This document shows positions 47,538 through 55,111 of a DNA stretch of 64,000 bases, piece after piece. Numbering within the stretch: the stretch's first letter is position 1; each line of letters opens with the position of its first letter. The notes under the pieces were generated by a model. It was not told the origin of the DNA. It searched no databases and saw only the letters and a list, made by a program, of their open reading frames with translations. The position numbers and the translations under genes are program-made. The DNA comes from JAFCUW01 sp049897565 (GTDB lineage Bacteria > Pseudomonadota > Gammaproteobacteria > Burkholderiales > Burkholderiaceae_D), in the NCBI RefSeq assembly GCF_049897565.1, contig NZ_JAFCWM010000009.1:124001-188000 (forward strand), in the 5' to 3' direction.

Positions 47538-48659
47538 TCAGTCCAGCGACTGCAGGATCGGCTGCAAGATAGCCTCGCCGAGCAAGCTGCTGCGCGCGCC
47601 GTTCCAGCCGGTGCAGGTATCGGGCAGGTCGGCGTTGTCCTTGAACGGCATTTCCAATGTCAGCGACAGGCACTTGAACGTGTGGCCGATGTACTTCGAC
47701 GCCAATGTCAGCATGTCTTCGTTGTACTTGCTCGCGGCGTAGCCATACACGTTCTGGAAGTCAGGGCTGGCCGCCATGTACTGGTCGACGAACGCCTTTT
47801 GCCTGGCCGCGCGCTCGGGCGTGAAGTCGGCCAGCATCTCGTTGCCGGCCACGAAGTTGTACGGCAGCGCTTCGTCACCGTGGATGTCGAAGAACATGTC
47901 GCAGCCGACTTCGTGGATCTTGTTCTTCACGCACAGTACTTCAGGGCTGCGCTCGAGCGAGGGCGTCATCCATTCGCGGTTCAGGTTGGCGCCGGCGGCG
48001 TTGGTGCGCAGGTTGCCGCGGTAGGCGCCGTCCGGATTCATGTTCGGCACGATGTAGAACACGGCGCGCTGCAGCAGCTTGCGGGCGACCGGGTTGGCGT
48101 CGTCGAGCAAGGCGTCGAGCATGCCTTCGACGAACCACTCGGCCATCGTCTCGCCAGGATGCTGGCGCGCGATGACCCAGATCTTGTTGGCCGCCGACGC
48201 CTTGCCGACCACGACCAGGTTCATGTCGCGCCCGTCGACCGTGCTGCCGATGTCGATCACGCGCGCCAGCGGGTTTTCGGCCACTTCGCCGAGCAGGCGC
48301 AGGTGGCGCTCCCACGAGTACGGCTCGAAGTAGGCGTAGTAGACGCTGTCGAGTTCTGGCGTGTGGCTGATCGTCATGACCTGGCCGTCGAAGCTGGTGG
48401 CAACGCGGAACCACGTCTCGCCGTCATAGCTGGCGCAGGCCTGGTAGCCTTCGAAACCTTTCGGATAGGTGGCCTGGCCGGCGTTCAGGAAGCGGATCGT
48501 GCACGCCTGCCCGCGCGCGCCCTGCAGGCGGAAGTGGAACCACTGGTGGATGTCCGCGTGCGAATCGCTGCGCAGGTTCAGGTCGATCCGGGCGGCACTG
48601 TCGGCGGCCACCACGTCGATGGCGCCGGAGTCGAACAGCTGGCTGATTTTGATGGGCAT
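47538..48659 (-). CDS. M14-type cytosolic zinc carboxypeptidase
   Basis: Zinc carboxypeptidase of 373 residues from the ATG at 48659 (MPIKISQLFDSGAIDVVAAD); an upstream start at 48887 would add basic low-complexity sequence. The N-terminal beta-sandwich, as in cytosolic CCP-like enzymes (HQWFHFRLQGARGQACTIRF), precedes the catalytic domain: zinc ligands in WVIARQHPGETMAEWFVEGM, substrate Arg/Asn in LRTNAAGANLNREW, third ligand in MFFDIHGDEALPYNF, and catalytic Glu in LTLEMPFKDN. No signal peptide, so it is cytoplasmic. It may trim C-terminal residues of peptides or proteins; the target is unknown. It is paired with the CYTH gene. Confidence 0.92.
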   Translation of the reverse strand: MPIKISQLFDSGAIDVVAADSAARIDLNLRSDSHADIHQWFHFRLQGARGQACTIRFLNAGQATYPKGFEGYQACASYDGETWFRVATSFDGQVMTISHTPELDSVYYAYFEPYSWERHLRLLGEVAENPLARVIDIGSTVDGRDMNLVVVGKASAANKIWVIARQHPGETMAEWFVEGMLDALLDDANPVARKLLQRAVFYIVPNMNPDGAYRGNLRTNAAGANLNREWMTPSLERSPEVLCVKNKIHEVGCDMFFDIHGDEALPYNFVAGNEMLADFTPERAARQKAFVDQYMAASPDFQNVYGYAASKYNEDMLTLASKYIGHTFKCLSLTLEMPFKDNADLPDTCTGWNGARSSLLGEAILQPILQSLD

Positions 48660-48739
48660 GGAAGATCCTTGAAAAACGGGTTCACGAAGATGAGCATGAT
48701 ACCCGTATTTCAGGCGCCGCCGACAGCGGCGCCGCTGCC

Positions 48740-49144
48740 TCAGGCGTCGAGATTGATCAGGTCGCCCTGGTAGTGTTCCATGATCTGGCGCATCAGTTCG
48801 ACATTGCCACGGTCGAGCAGCACGGTCAGGTTCGGTTTGCGGTCGAGCTCGATGGTCATGCGGATGAAATCGTTGAACTGACGGCACTGCACGCTGAGCG
48901 CGCGCGGGGTGACCTGATCGTCCCAGTCGTGCTGGTAGATCGCCGGCGGCGCCGGCGGCTGCAGCAGGTTCGGATCCTGGTTGACCGGCAGGTGCTCGAG
49001 CAGCCAGAACACGATCGACGCCGGCACGAAGACGCCCGACTCTTTCGCTTCACGGTAGGAAAATTTAAACAGCAGCAAGTTACCCACCTGATCGCAGGAC
49101 ATGCACATGCTCTTGACTTGACGGATAACCGCTTGTTTCACCAC
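48740..49144 (-). CDS. conserved hypothetical protein
   Basis: Protein of 134 residues with two possible GTG starts, at 49144 and 49141, and GGGGAA upstream. Notable segments are CMSCDQVGNLLLFKFSYREA, IVFWLLEHLPVNQDPNLLQP and QFNDFIRMTIELDRKPNLTV. It has three cysteines near the N-terminus (one CMSC pair) and no signal peptide. The sequence looks like a folded single domain without membrane parts. I recognise it only as similar to uncharacterised proteins of this bacterial group and give no function. Confidence 0.75.
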   Translation of the reverse strand: MVKQAVIRQVKSMCMSCDQVGNLLLFKFSYREAKESGVFVPASIVFWLLEHLPVNQDPNLLQPPAPPAIYQHDWDDQVTPRALSVQCRQFNDFIRMTIELDRKPNLTVLLDRGNVELMRQIMEHYQGDLINLDA

Positions 49145-49232
49145 GAAATTCCCCAGGGTAGATTGAAAAGGCGCGACGATTCTACCCCATCCATTCTGGC
49201 GAATGGGTCAAACTGGAATGGGAGAGCGGAAA

Positions 49233-49260
49233 TAAAAAGCGGGGAGCTGACGCCCCCCGC
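49233..49260 (-). terminator. intrinsic terminator after the KGG-protein gene
   Basis: On the minus strand GCGGGG and CCCCGC pair over a ten-base loop and are followed by TTTTTA. It lies about 60 bases past the stop of the KGG-protein gene. Confidence 0.65.
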
Positions 49261-49317
49261 CGCACCACGGGCCTGGCCGCCCGACGCCAGCGTCACTGCC
49301 GGCGGCGGCGCCCCAGG

Positions 49318-49701
49318 CTACTTCTTGCTGCCGCTCGAACGACCCGACTTGCCGCCTTCCGCGCCGCCGCCTTCGCCGCCGCTGCGGTTGCCGCCGCCCT
49401 GCTCGGACTGCTTGCTGCCGCCCTGCTCGGCCTTGCTGCCGGCGCGCTCGCTGCTGTGCGAGCGCGACTCCGCCGACTGCCGGTTGCCGTGGCTCATGCT
49501 GCCGGCCTTGCGGGCTTCCTCGGACGTGAACTCATGCGCCGTGCCTTTCTGGTGTGCTGCCTTGCCGCCCTCGCTGGCTATTTCGCGCTGACGGGCCGGA
49601 TCCATGGATGCGAATCCGCGATTCTTGGTACCGCCCCCCTGGCTTGCGCTCTGGTTGCCGCTCTGCTTGTTGCCTTGGTTACCCTGATTACTTGAAGCCA
49701 T
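49318..49701 (-). CDS. KGG-repeat stress protein
   Basis: Low-complexity hydrophilic protein of 127 residues. The core holds the KGG/con-10-like repeat: GFASMDPARQREIASEGGKA and then a second unit with FTSEEARKAGSMSHGNRQSA. The rest is rich in Gly, Ser, Gln, Asn and Glu. Proteins of this kind are made in stationary phase or under general stress in many Proteobacteria. GGGAGG precedes the ATG. It is divergent from the disordered-protein gene at 50045. Confidence 0.88.
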   Translation of the reverse strand: MASSNQGNQGNKQSGNQSASQGGGTKNRGFASMDPARQREIASEGGKAAHQKGTAHEFTSEEARKAGSMSHGNRQSAESRSHSSERAGSKAEQGGSKQSEQGGGNRSGGEGGGAEGGKSGRSSGSKK

Positions 49702-50044
49702 GGTGAACCTCCCTCATCTGTTCAATCCGCCGCGATTGCGGAGGTCGATGCCCGATCCGTTCTACGGCAAGGCCGTTGAGCGAGCAGGTGAAACCATCTT
49801 ATGCAGCGGGGATGGATGAGGGTATAGGACGAAAGCAGCCGACTTTGTAGGACAACAGGCGACAGAAAATGCGCAAAATAAAAGCTTCGTCCGCTGGAAA
49901 CGTCCCGTCAGCGTGCGTCCTACATCGGCTCGGTCGGTATTCCTATTCTGAACCGCGTAGCGAACCTGCATGATGGCAATCTAATATCGCGGGCGCGACC
50001 GCGCCGCAGTTCACCGCTTTTTCACTTCCACAAAGGAAACCACC
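49702..50044. other. intergenic region between two divergent small stress-type genes
   Basis: 343 bases with no gene. It must hold the promoters of both flanking genes. TAGGAC occurs twice and CGTCCTAC once, which may be a short repeated box, but no -10/-35 pair is convincing. No known regulatory RNA was recognised. Confidence 0.5.
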
Positions 50045-50359
50045 ATGACCACGTCGAATCAACGCAGCACGGACAACAACCAGACCGACAACGGCGGCAA
50101 CGAGCTGAACGTGTCGTCCTCGCGCGCCTTTTCGAAAGACGACACCACGTCGACGCCGGACGGCGTGACGCAGGTGCGCGAGTCGAATGACGTTGCCGGC
50201 GGCCTGCCGAAAAGTCCTGGCGGCAAACACCTCGCCGCCGACCAGAAAATGGACGACGACACCGGCTTGTCGAACACCGCCAACCAGCCGCCGGCCAACC
50301 CCGACCGGCAAGACCTGCAGAGCAACGTCGGCCGCCGCTCCGACGGCACGCCGGACTAA
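50045..50359 (+). CDS. small disordered hydrophilic protein
   Basis: Protein of 104 residues rich in Asn, Asp, Ser, Thr and Gly (MTTSNQRSTDNNQTDNGGNE), with no hydrophobic core and few aromatics, so disordered. Segments such as TPDGVTQVRESNDVAGGLPK and DQKMDDDTGLSNTANQPPAN show no known domain. AAAGGAAA precedes the ATG. The make-up and the neighbourhood (KGG protein opposite) fit a desiccation or stress protein; this is inference only. Confidence 0.75.
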   Translation: MTTSNQRSTDNNQTDNGGNELNVSSSRAFSKDDTTSTPDGVTQVRESNDVAGGLPKSPGGKHLAADQKMDDDTGLSNTANQPPANPDRQDLQSNVGRRSDGTPD

Positions 50360-50500
50360 GCGGCAGGCCGGGCTGCCCTCGCCCGCCGGGGGCGCCCGGC
50401 GAAATTTCCCAAACGCAGCCAACGTAGCGCTGCCATTCCCAGCAAGCGCGTATATTCTTGGCAAAAGCACACCTCATCAATAATTCAGCAGGAGAAGCAT

Positions 50501-51388
50501 ATGAAATGGGAAGGCAATCGCGAGAGCGATAACGTCGAAGACCGCCGCGGTGACGGCGGCGGCGGCGGCGGTGGCGGCTTTGGTTTCGGTGGTCGGTCGA
50601 TCGGTATCGGCACCATTGCCATTGCGCTCGTCGGCTCGTACTTCCTGGGCGTGAGCCCAATGACGATCATCAACATGCTCAGCGGCGGCGGCGGCGCCGT
50701 GCCGGTGCAGCAGGAACAAGGGCCGGCCCAGCGCCCGCCGGCGTCCGACACGCAGGCCAAGTTCGTCTCGACCGTGCTGGCCGACACCGAGGACACCTGG
50801 GGCGAGCTGTTCCGCGCCCAGAACGCCCAGTACATCAAGCCGAAGCTGGTGCTGTTTACCGGCGCTACCCAGACCGCCTGCGGCACCGGGCAGAGCGCGT
50901 CCGGACCGTTTTATTGCCCCGGCGACCAGAAGGTGTACATCGACCTGGCCTTCTTCCGCCTGATGGAGCAGCGTTTCAAGGTCACCGGCGAATTCGCGCA
51001 AGCGTATGTCATCGCGCATGAAGTGGGACACCACGTCCAGCACCTGCTCGGCATCGACCAGAAAGTCGCTGCGCTGCGCCAGGGCGGCAACGAGCGCCAG
51101 GCCAACGCCGCCTCGGTGCGGCTTGAACTGCAGGCCGACTGCTTCGCCGGCGTCTGGGCGTTCCACGCCAACCGCTCGCGCAGCATCCTTGAAAAAGGTG
51201 ACGTCGAAGCGGCGCTGACCGCCGCCACCGCGATCGGCGACGATACGCTGCAGCGCCAGTCGCAAGGTACCGTGGTGCCCGACTCGTTCACGCACGGCAC
51301 GTCGGCTCAGCGTGTGCGATGGTTCAACAAGGGGATCGACACCGGCCAGTTCGAGCGGTGCGACACCTTCAACGCGCGCCAGCTGTGA
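50501..51388 (+). CDS. neutral zinc metallopeptidase, YpfJ family
   Basis: Membrane-anchored protease of 295 residues. A Gly-rich N-terminus (GGGGGGGFGFGGRSIGIGTI) leads into one transmembrane segment (GTIAIALVGSYFLGVS); the peptidase domain is then outside the cytoplasm. The zinc motif is VIAHEVGHHVQHLLG (HExxH) with the third ligand probably in LELQADCFAGVWAFH. Disulphide-forming cysteines occur in TACGTGQ and FYCPGD. AGCAGGAG precedes the ATG. Its stop overlaps the start of the esterase gene (GTGA). Confidence 0.92.
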   Translation: MKWEGNRESDNVEDRRGDGGGGGGGGFGFGGRSIGIGTIAIALVGSYFLGVSPMTIINMLSGGGGAVPVQQEQGPAQRPPASDTQAKFVSTVLADTEDTWGELFRAQNAQYIKPKLVLFTGATQTACGTGQSASGPFYCPGDQKVYIDLAFFRLMEQRFKVTGEFAQAYVIAHEVGHHVQHLLGIDQKVAALRQGGNERQANAASVRLELQADCFAGVWAFHANRSRSILEKGDVEAALTAATAIGDDTLQRQSQGTVVPDSFTHGTSAQRVRWFNKGIDTGQFERCDTFNARQL

Positions 51389-52278
51389 AGTGGCTCGCCT
51401 TCGGCGCCGGTATCGTCGCGCTGGGCTCTCTGGTTGCCTGCTCGCCGCTGACGGCGCTCAACGCACTGTCGCCGGCTATCGGTTCCGACAGCAACGTCGA
51501 CATCGCCTACGGGCCAGGCGCGCGCAACAAGCTCGACATCTACCGGCCGGCAAAGGCCAGCGCGGCCTCGCCGGTGGTGGTGTTCTTTTACGGCGGCAAC
51601 TGGAGCACCGGCCAGCGCCGTGACTACGCCTTTGTCGGCCGCGCCCTGGCCGCGCGCGGCATCGTCGTCGTCATTCCCGACTACCGGCTGTATCCCGAAG
51701 TGCGCTATCCCGACTTCCTCGACGACTCCGCGCAGGCGGTAGCGTGGACCGCCAGGCAGATCGCGACCTACGGCGGCGACCCGGCGCGCCTGTTCGTCAT
51801 GGGCCATAGCGCCGGCGCCTACAACGCGTCGATGCTGGCGCTCGACCCGCGCTGGCTCGGCAAGCAGGGCATGGCGCCGAGCGCGCTGACCGGCTGGATC
51901 GGCCTGGCCGGACCCTACGATTTCATCCCGATCGTCAACCCGACGGCGCGGCCGGTGTTCCATTATCCGAACACGCCGACCGATTCGCAGCCGGTCAACC
52001 ATGTCTCCGGCCCGGCGTTGCCGGCGTTGCTGATCGCGGCGCGCAACGACAAGCTGGTCAATCCGGTGCGCAACACCGGCGGCCTGGCAAACCGGCTGCG
52101 CGCGGCCGGCGTGCCGGTCGAGGAAATCTACTACGACGGCGTCAGCCACACCACGCTGGTGGCCTCGATGGCCGCGCCGCTGCGCACGCTCGCGCCGACG
52201 GTCGATGCGGTGGCGCGCTTTGTCCAGGCGAGCGCGAAGCGTCCCATTGATGCAGGTTCAACCCGCGTGACGCAGTAA
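51385..52278 (+). CDS. lipoprotein alpha/beta hydrolase (esterase-like)
   Basis: Hydrolase of 297 residues. The start is a GTG at 51385 that overlaps the stop of the peptidase gene by four bases. The signal peptide VKWLAFGAGIVALGSLVAC ends in a lipobox, so it is a probable lipoprotein. The carboxylesterase/lipase fold shows the oxyanion motif VVVFFYGGNWSTGQRRDYAF (a GGxW form of HGGG), the nucleophile elbow FVMGHSAGAYNASMLAL, Asp in IAARNDKLVNP and His in GVSHTTL. Substrate unknown. Co-transcription with the peptidase is clear. Confidence 0.88.
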   Translation: MKWLAFGAGIVALGSLVACSPLTALNALSPAIGSDSNVDIAYGPGARNKLDIYRPAKASAASPVVVFFYGGNWSTGQRRDYAFVGRALAARGIVVVIPDYRLYPEVRYPDFLDDSAQAVAWTARQIATYGGDPARLFVMGHSAGAYNASMLALDPRWLGKQGMAPSALTGWIGLAGPYDFIPIVNPTARPVFHYPNTPTDSQPVNHVSGPALPALLIAARNDKLVNPVRNTGGLANRLRAAGVPVEEIYYDGVSHTTLVASMAAPLRTLAPTVDAVARFVQASAKRPIDAGSTRVTQ

Positions 52279-52339
52279 GAACCGCCGCCCCGACGGCGTG
52301 ATCCAACTCGAACAAACAGGTAGTGTTCGTGGGGGAGCC

Positions 52340-53350
52340 ATGCCGTCGACACCAGCAAACGCCGCCGACGCAATCGGTATCGAAATATCGGTCGTTGTCC
52401 CCACCCGCGGCAGGCTCGACCTGCTCGACCGTAGCCTCGACGCGCTGACCCGCCAGGACTACCCGGCCGGCGCCTACGAAGTCATCGTCGTCGACGACGA
52501 GCCCAGCCGCAACACGCTGCAGCTGGTGGCCGGCTGGCGCGCGCGCACGCTCGACCGTGATGCGCGCCTGGTGTATGTCGCCAACGACGGCGCGCATGGG
52601 CTGGCGGCGGCCCGCAACCTCGGCTGGCGCAGCGCGCGCGCGCCCATCATCGCCTTCACCAATGACGACACGGTGCCGGCCACCGGCTGGCTGACGCAGG
52701 CCATGGCCGCCTTCGACGCCGGCACCGACGTGCTGTGCGGCCGCGTGGAAACGCCGACGCCGGCGCCCGCGCACCGCGACGACGTGGCCAGCGACAGCGA
52801 CGGCGCGGTCGAATTCGTCGCCGCCAACTGCTTTTGCCGGCGCCGCGTGCTCGAAGCGCTGGACGGCTTCGACGAGCGCTTCCGCGACGACTGGCGCGAG
52901 GACAACGACTTCCACTTCCGCCTGCTGGAGATGAACGCCAGCATTGTCTCGGCGCCGCAGGCGGTCGTCGTGCATCCAGTGCGGCCGGCGGCATGGGGCG
53001 CGAGCCTGTTCCAGTTGCACAAGATCAGCTTCGACGCGCTGCTCTACAAGAAGCATCCCGCGCTGTACCGCAAGAAAATCCGCCGCCAGCCCTGCTGGGA
53101 GGACTACGCGATCGTGGCGGCACTGGCGGTCGGCGTGCTGGGCTTGGTGGTGGGCCACGAAATCCTCGCCGTCGCCGGCTGGGGCGCCTGGCTGGTGCTG
53201 ACCGCAATGCTGTGCATCCGGCGGCTGCAAGGCAGCAGCGCGAGCGTGGCGCATGTGGCCGACATGCTGTTCACGTCGGCGCTGATTCCGCCGCTGGCCG
53301 TATTCTGGCGCCTGCTCGGCGCCATCAAGTACCGCGTCCGCTTTGCCTGA
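52340..53350 (+). CDS. glycosyltransferase family 2 with C-terminal membrane region
   Basis: Inverting GT-A glycosyltransferase of 336 residues, start at 52340 (MPSTPANAADAIGIEISVVV) with GGGGGAG upstream. The nucleotide-sugar domain shows SVVVPTRGRLDLLDRSLDAL, VIVVDDEPS and IIAFTNDDTVPATGWLTQAM (the DxD region as NDD), then FDERFRDDWREDNDFHFRLL, which holds the ED acceptor motif. Two or three hydrophobic segments after residue 250 (AIVAALAVGVLGLVVGHEIL) anchor it in the membrane. Its stop is three bases before the HAD gene, so it acts with that protein. The sugar and acceptor are unknown. Confidence 0.9.
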   Translation: MPSTPANAADAIGIEISVVVPTRGRLDLLDRSLDALTRQDYPAGAYEVIVVDDEPSRNTLQLVAGWRARTLDRDARLVYVANDGAHGLAAARNLGWRSARAPIIAFTNDDTVPATGWLTQAMAAFDAGTDVLCGRVETPTPAPAHRDDVASDSDGAVEFVAANCFCRRRVLEALDGFDERFRDDWREDNDFHFRLLEMNASIVSAPQAVVVHPVRPAAWGASLFQLHKISFDALLYKKHPALYRKKIRRQPCWEDYAIVAALAVGVLGLVVGHEILAVAGWGAWLVLTAMLCIRRLQGSSASVAHVADMLFTSALIPPLAVFWRLLGAIKYRVRFA

Positions 53351-53353
53351 CCG

Positions 53354-53896
53354 ATGAAGACCGTGTTCCTCGACAAGGAAGGCACGCTGGTCGACGACTT
53401 CGCCGGCCCGTGCCGCTTCACGCTGCGCAGCGGCACCGGCCCGGCGCTGCGGCTGCTGGCGCGGCTCGACTATCGGCTCGTTGTCGTCAGCGACCAGGCG
53501 CCGATCTGGATCGGGCCCGGCGACGACGACGCCATGGCGCCGGTGGCGCACCGGCTGGGCGACCTGCTGTTTCGCGAACGCCTCACGCTGGAAGGCTTTT
53601 ACCACTGCACCCATGATCCGCAAGGGTCGTCGACGCGCTGCTTCTGCCGCAAGCCGCAGCCGGGCATGCTGCTGACGGCGGCAAAGGAGCTGGCGATCGA
53701 CTTGCGCGCCTCGTGGATGGTCGGCGCCACGCTGCATGACATCGAGGCGGGCAACCGCGCCGGCTGCCGCACGCTGCTGGTCGACAACGGTCACGAGAAG
53801 GAATGGCGGCTGGGGCCGCGCCGGGTGCCGACGCGCATCGCACCCGATTTGTATGCCGCGGCGCTGCTGATCGCCAGCGAGGGGGACACGCGGTAG
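53354..53896 (+). CDS. HAD-superfamily IIIA protein with altered catalytic motifs
   Basis: Protein of 180 residues that resembles histidinol-phosphate/heptose-bisphosphate phosphatases (GmhB type). Motif I is VFLDKEGTL: the nucleophile Asp 7 is kept but the second Asp, the general acid, is Glu. Motif II reads VVVSDQAP, where Asn of the usual NQ is Asp. The zinc-type CFCRKPQPGML loop is kept in part (C-x-C). Motif IV is WMVGATLHDIEAG, with Ala where GmhB has the metal Asp. These changes make normal phosphatase activity uncertain. It is co-transcribed with the glycosyltransferase. Confidence 0.85.
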   Translation: MKTVFLDKEGTLVDDFAGPCRFTLRSGTGPALRLLARLDYRLVVVSDQAPIWIGPGDDDAMAPVAHRLGDLLFRERLTLEGFYHCTHDPQGSSTRCFCRKPQPGMLLTAAKELAIDLRASWMVGATLHDIEAGNRAGCRTLLVDNGHEKEWRLGPRRVPTRIAPDLYAAALLIASEGDTR

Positions 53897-53974
53897 GCGG
53901 TCGATTGCACGTGCTGTTTCGACGCGTCAGCCAAGGCTCTTGTATGCTTGGCTAACGAAACGAGGAGACAGACC

Positions 53975-54961
53975 ATGCGCGCAATCGAAATTACCCAGCC
54001 GGGCCCGCCCGATGTCTTGCAACTGTGCGAGCGGCCGATACCGGCAGTGACGCCGGGCCACGTGCTGATCCGCGTGCACGCGGCCGGCATCAACCGCCCG
54101 GACGTGTTGCAGCGCACCGGCAACTATCCGGTGCCGCCAGGCGCGTCCGACATTCCGGGCCTGGAAGTGGCCGGCGAAATTGTTGACGGCGACCTTGCCG
54201 GCAGCGGCTTCGCGCTCGGCGACATGGTGTGCGCGCTGGTGCAGGGCGGCGGCTACGCCGAGTATTGCAGCGCCGCGCTGTCGCTGTGCCTGCCGCTGCC
54301 GAAAGGCATGAGCGCGCTGCAAGCGGCATCGCTGCCGGAAACGTTCTTCACGGTATGGAGCAACGTGTTCGACCGCGGCGCGCTGGCCGACGGCGAAACG
54401 CTGCTGGTGCAGGGCGGCTCATCGGGCATCGGCGTGACTGCAATCCAGCTTGCCAAGGCCCTGGGGCACACGGTGTTCGCCACTGCCGGCTCGGATGAAA
54501 AATGCCGTGCCTGCGAAGCGCTGGGCGCCGACCGCGCCATCAACTACCGCACCGAGGATTTCGTCGACGTCGTCAAGGCCGCCACCGGCGGCAAGGGCGT
54601 CGACGTCATCCTCGACATGGTCGGCGGCGACTACGTCCCGAACGAAATCGGCTGCCTGGCCGACGATGGCCGGCTGGTCATCATTGCGCTGCTGGGCGGC
54701 GCCAACGCGACGATACCGCTGGGCCAGATCCTGCGGCGCCGGCTGACGGTGACCGGCTCGACGCTGCGTCCGCGCCCGGTGTCGTTCAAGGCGCAGATCG
54801 CCGCGCGGCTGCGCGAGCGCGTCTGGCCGCTGCTCGAAGCGGGCGCGATCAAGCCGGTGATCTACAAGACGTTCCCGCTGGCCGACGCTGCGCTCGCGCA
54901 CGCCTTGATGGAGTCGAGCGAGCACGTCGGAAAGATCGTGCTCGAGGTGGCGCCGCGCTAA
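53975..54961 (+). CDS. NAD(P)H quinone oxidoreductase, PIG3 family
   Basis: Medium-chain reductase of 328 residues, start at 53975 (MRAIEITQPGPPDVLQLCER) with GAGGAG upstream. The N-terminal domain includes HVLIRVHAAGINRPDVLQRT, and the Rossmann domain LLVQGGSSGIGVTAIQLAKA with a GGSSGIG nucleotide motif. No zinc ligands, as expected for TP53I3/PIG3-type enzymes that reduce quinones with NADPH. Downstream lie repeat copies and the end of the convergent prsT. It is unrelated in order to the similar gene at 8560. Confidence 0.9.
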   Translation: MRAIEITQPGPPDVLQLCERPIPAVTPGHVLIRVHAAGINRPDVLQRTGNYPVPPGASDIPGLEVAGEIVDGDLAGSGFALGDMVCALVQGGGYAEYCSAALSLCLPLPKGMSALQAASLPETFFTVWSNVFDRGALADGETLLVQGGSSGIGVTAIQLAKALGHTVFATAGSDEKCRACEALGADRAINYRTEDFVDVVKAATGGKGVDVILDMVGGDYVPNEIGCLADDGRLVIIALLGGANATIPLGQILRRRLTVTGSTLRPRPVSFKAQIAARLRERVWPLLEAGAIKPVIYKTFPLADAALAHALMESSEHVGKIVLEVAPR

Positions 54962-54973
54962 GCCCAACAAGCT

Positions 54974-55077
54974 GGGGTCAGGTCTGACATTCGGACATTT
55001 CAACCCGAAATGCTGGTGTCAGGTCTGACATTCGGACATTTCAAGGAGCGAACTGTCCGAATGTCAGACCTGACACC
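54974..55077. repeat. composite REP-like palindrome: one half copy plus a full 24-bp inverted repeat
   Basis: The half copy at 54974-55003 reads GGGGTCAGGTCTGACATTCG and on to GGACATTTC. The full unit has a left arm (GGTGTCAGGTCTGACATTCG and GACA, 55015-55038) that pairs without mismatch with the right arm at 55054-55077 over a 15-base loop. It lies between the convergent quinone oxidoreductase and prsT stops. The same core recurs at 59210 and 62084. Confidence 0.85.
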
Positions 55078-55111
55078 GGAAATTAGACACCGGAAATTAT
55101 GACAGCGAAAA

